DNA from: Pauljensenia sp.
GTDB lineage: Bacteria > Actinomycetota > Actinomycetes > Actinomycetales > Actinomycetaceae
DNA: 6,534 nt
Assembly: GCA_029983625.1 (NCBI GenBank)
Contig: JASBZF010000087.1
Span: 1 to 6,534, forward strand
Direction: 5' to 3'
This document shows positions 5,276 through 6,534 of this stretch, piece after piece (position 1 is the stretch's first letter; each line of letters begins with the position of its first letter). A program made the translations under genes and the position numbers. The notes beneath the pieces are model-generated. The model saw nothing but the letters and a program-made list of their open reading frames with translations. It ran no database searches and was not told the DNA's origin.

Positions 5276-6447
5276 GCCTCACTTCACTTCGTTTCCTTGA
5301 CGTAGCCGACGTGTACAAGGGTGAGGTTCTGGCTGGGCATCTGCGCCGACACGCAGGAGCTGAGGTCACTTTCACCTATCTTCCTGATTACTCAGGAGCC
5401 CCTGTTTCTTCGTCTTTACCTGTATCGGCTCAGCCGGTCACAACTTTCGGCGGTGCCGTACCGAGTTTCTTCGCTGACTTACTCCCAGAAGGACATCGGC
5501 TCACCATTATGGCCCGCGCGACGAAAACTTCCCTAGATGACGAGTTCACTTTGCTTCTTGCCATCGGCGGCGATACTCCCGGAGACGTGAGGATCCTGCC
5601 TCACGGAAATATCCCGCATGAGGTTGTTCCCGCAGTGGATTTAAGAGGCCCGCACGTTGATTTTCGTGCGATCAGCGATCTTGTGGATGAGGTCGCTCTT
5701 CCTGGCGTGCAGTCCAAAGCTTCTGCTTCGATGGTGACAACGCCCGTTCAAGCTCTTGAGCAGGGTGTGATTTTAAAGATTGATCCTCGAGATCACCCTC
5801 ACCTTGTCCTCAATGAAGCACTGCACTTAAAGAAAGCTCAGGAACTCGGTGTGCCTGTCTCCACTCATCAGGTGCTCACCGATGCGCAGGGGGTTCATGG
5901 TCTTGTTCTGCATCGTTTTGACCGGACCTGTGACTCTTCTGGACACCTGATACGCCTCGCCCTCGAAGATGCCGGACAGGTACTCGGGATTTGGCCTGCT
6001 CATAAGTATTCAGTGAACAGTGAAGAAGTTGTTCAGGCACTTGCTGCTCGAACTCACGCCCCGCTTTTAGCGACACGCACTCTTTACATTCATTTCCTGT
6101 ACGCATGGTTAACAGGTAACGGTGATCTCCATGCGAAGAATGTCAGTATTCTTCAAGATCTTTCGGGGAAGTGGAAGGTTGCTCCCATCTATGACATTTC
6201 GAGTACCGTCGTGTATGCGGATATGACGATGGCTCTTCCTCTTTCCGGTCGGACGAAGGGGCTTCGCCGACACCATTGGGATGACTTTGCTCATTCGATT
6301 GGCTTGCCGCTACGGGCCGCTCACGCGATTAATCAACACGTTTTAAAAGTCGCTTCCAGTATTGATTTAAGCAGCCTGCCTTTCACAGGCTCGCCCCTTC
6401 ATGCGGCACAGCGGGAATTACGATTGCGACGCGCTGAGATTGCGTGA
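5272..6447 (+). CDS. hipA: HipA-like Ser/Thr kinase toxin of a type II toxin-antitoxin pair
   Basis: A 391-residue HipA family protein (E. coli HipA has 440). In E. coli, HipA phosphorylates glutamyl-tRNA synthetase, halting translation and promoting persistence; the target here is unknown. The N-terminal couple-HipA domain shows SLPVSAQPVTTFGGAVPSFF at 48-67 and LLPEG at 70-74, then IGGDTPGDVRI at 98-108. The kinase domain shows the phosphate loop GVQSK at 145-149, ILKID with K169 (ATP lysine position), NEALHLKKAQELGVPV at 181-196, HRFDR at 214-218, EDAGQVLGI at 232-240, TGNGDLHAKN at 281-290 with catalytic D285 and metal-binding N290 (E. coli D309/N314), and APIYDIS at 304-310 with D308 (E. 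coli D332). All catalytic residues are therefore intact. The serine that E. coli HipA autophosphorylates (S150, four residues before the Q of GAQEK plus one) is replaced by Ala here (ALPGVQSK). It starts inside the hipB stop, so the genes form one operon. At least ten TTA codons set it apart from pta and ackA, hinting at transfer. Confidence 0.93.
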   Translation: MSLTSLRFLDVADVYKGEVLAGHLRRHAGAEVTFTYLPDYSGAPVSSSLPVSAQPVTTFGGAVPSFFADLLPEGHRLTIMARATKTSLDDEFTLLLAIGGDTPGDVRILPHGNIPHEVVPAVDLRGPHVDFRAISDLVDEVALPGVQSKASASMVTTPVQALEQGVILKIDPRDHPHLVLNEALHLKKAQELGVPVSTHQVLTDAQGVHGLVLHRFDRTCDSSGHLIRLALEDAGQVLGIWPAHKYSVNSEEVVQALAARTHAPLLATRTLYIHFLYAWLTGNGDLHAKNVSILQDLSGKWKVAPIYDISSTVVYADMTMALPLSGRTKGLRRHHWDDFAHSIGLPLRAAHAINQHVLKVASSIDLSSLPFTGSPLHAAQRELRLRRAEIA

Positions 6448-6534
6448 TGCAAAAACTGCAGGCGTGAAGATTCGCGTTATGGGTCAAGGATGTCGCCCGG
6501 ATTCTTGCACATACAGGTGTGGGGGGGGGGGGGG
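6448..6534. other. Non-coding tail ending in a 14-G run (6521-6534)
   Basis: The 73 bases after hipA contain no clear gene, terminator hairpin or recognised repeat. The window ends in an uninterrupted run of 14 G. Runs of this kind at sequence ends are typical of two-colour Illumina read-through artefacts, and a contig end is the simplest explanation. A genuine slippage-prone tract is the alternative. Confidence 0.7.

Noticed and set aside
6448..6520. Possible insertion-sequence end after hipA
   Set aside because: Contigs often break at such elements, but I see no inverted terminal repeat or transposase fragment to support it.

Overview
The window looks like chromosomal DNA of a fermentative Actinobacterium. 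Base composition is moderately GC-rich, GTG starts are common, a DUF3017-type small membrane protein (an actinobacterial family) is present, and pta precedes ackA. An Actinomycetaceae-like host is my best guess, with modest confidence. The right edge ends in a run of 14 G, which suggests a contig end or sequencing artefact.

Layout. (1) Positions 1-1122, minus strand: most of a Gfo/Idh/MocA-family NAD(P)-dependent sugar oxidoreductase, cut by the left edge so that its C-terminus is missing. (2) 1123-1472: a long leader for that gene on the minus strand, with a possible 48-residue small ORF preceded by a strong ribosome binding site, and a small hairpin near 1447-1460. (3) 1473-1799, minus: a three-segment small membrane protein resembling DUF3017. 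(4) 1896-4724, plus: pta (phosphate acetyltransferase) and ackA (acetate kinase). These two interconvert acetyl-CoA, acetyl-phosphate and acetate, making ATP when run toward acetate. Pta is of intermediate length, with a degenerate N-terminal domain. A strong hairpin at 4746-4785 follows ackA. (5) 4786-5053: a regulatory stretch with three near-identical palindromes (CGAAGTATTCTTCG type) whose starts are exactly 61 bp apart. (6) 5054-6447, plus: a hipB-like Xre antitoxin/repressor and a hipA-like Ser/Thr kinase toxin overlapping by ATGA, a type II toxin-antitoxin pair. (7) 6448-6534: short non-coding tail ending in poly-G.

The metabolic genes are ordinary. The most distinctive part is the HipBA module. 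It has an evenly spaced three-operator upstream region, at least ten TTA codons in hipA (I found one in pta plus ackA), and a kinase loop lacking the serine that E. coli HipA autophosphorylates to switch itself off. These points rest on reading the sequence and on remembered family motifs; no database search was run.
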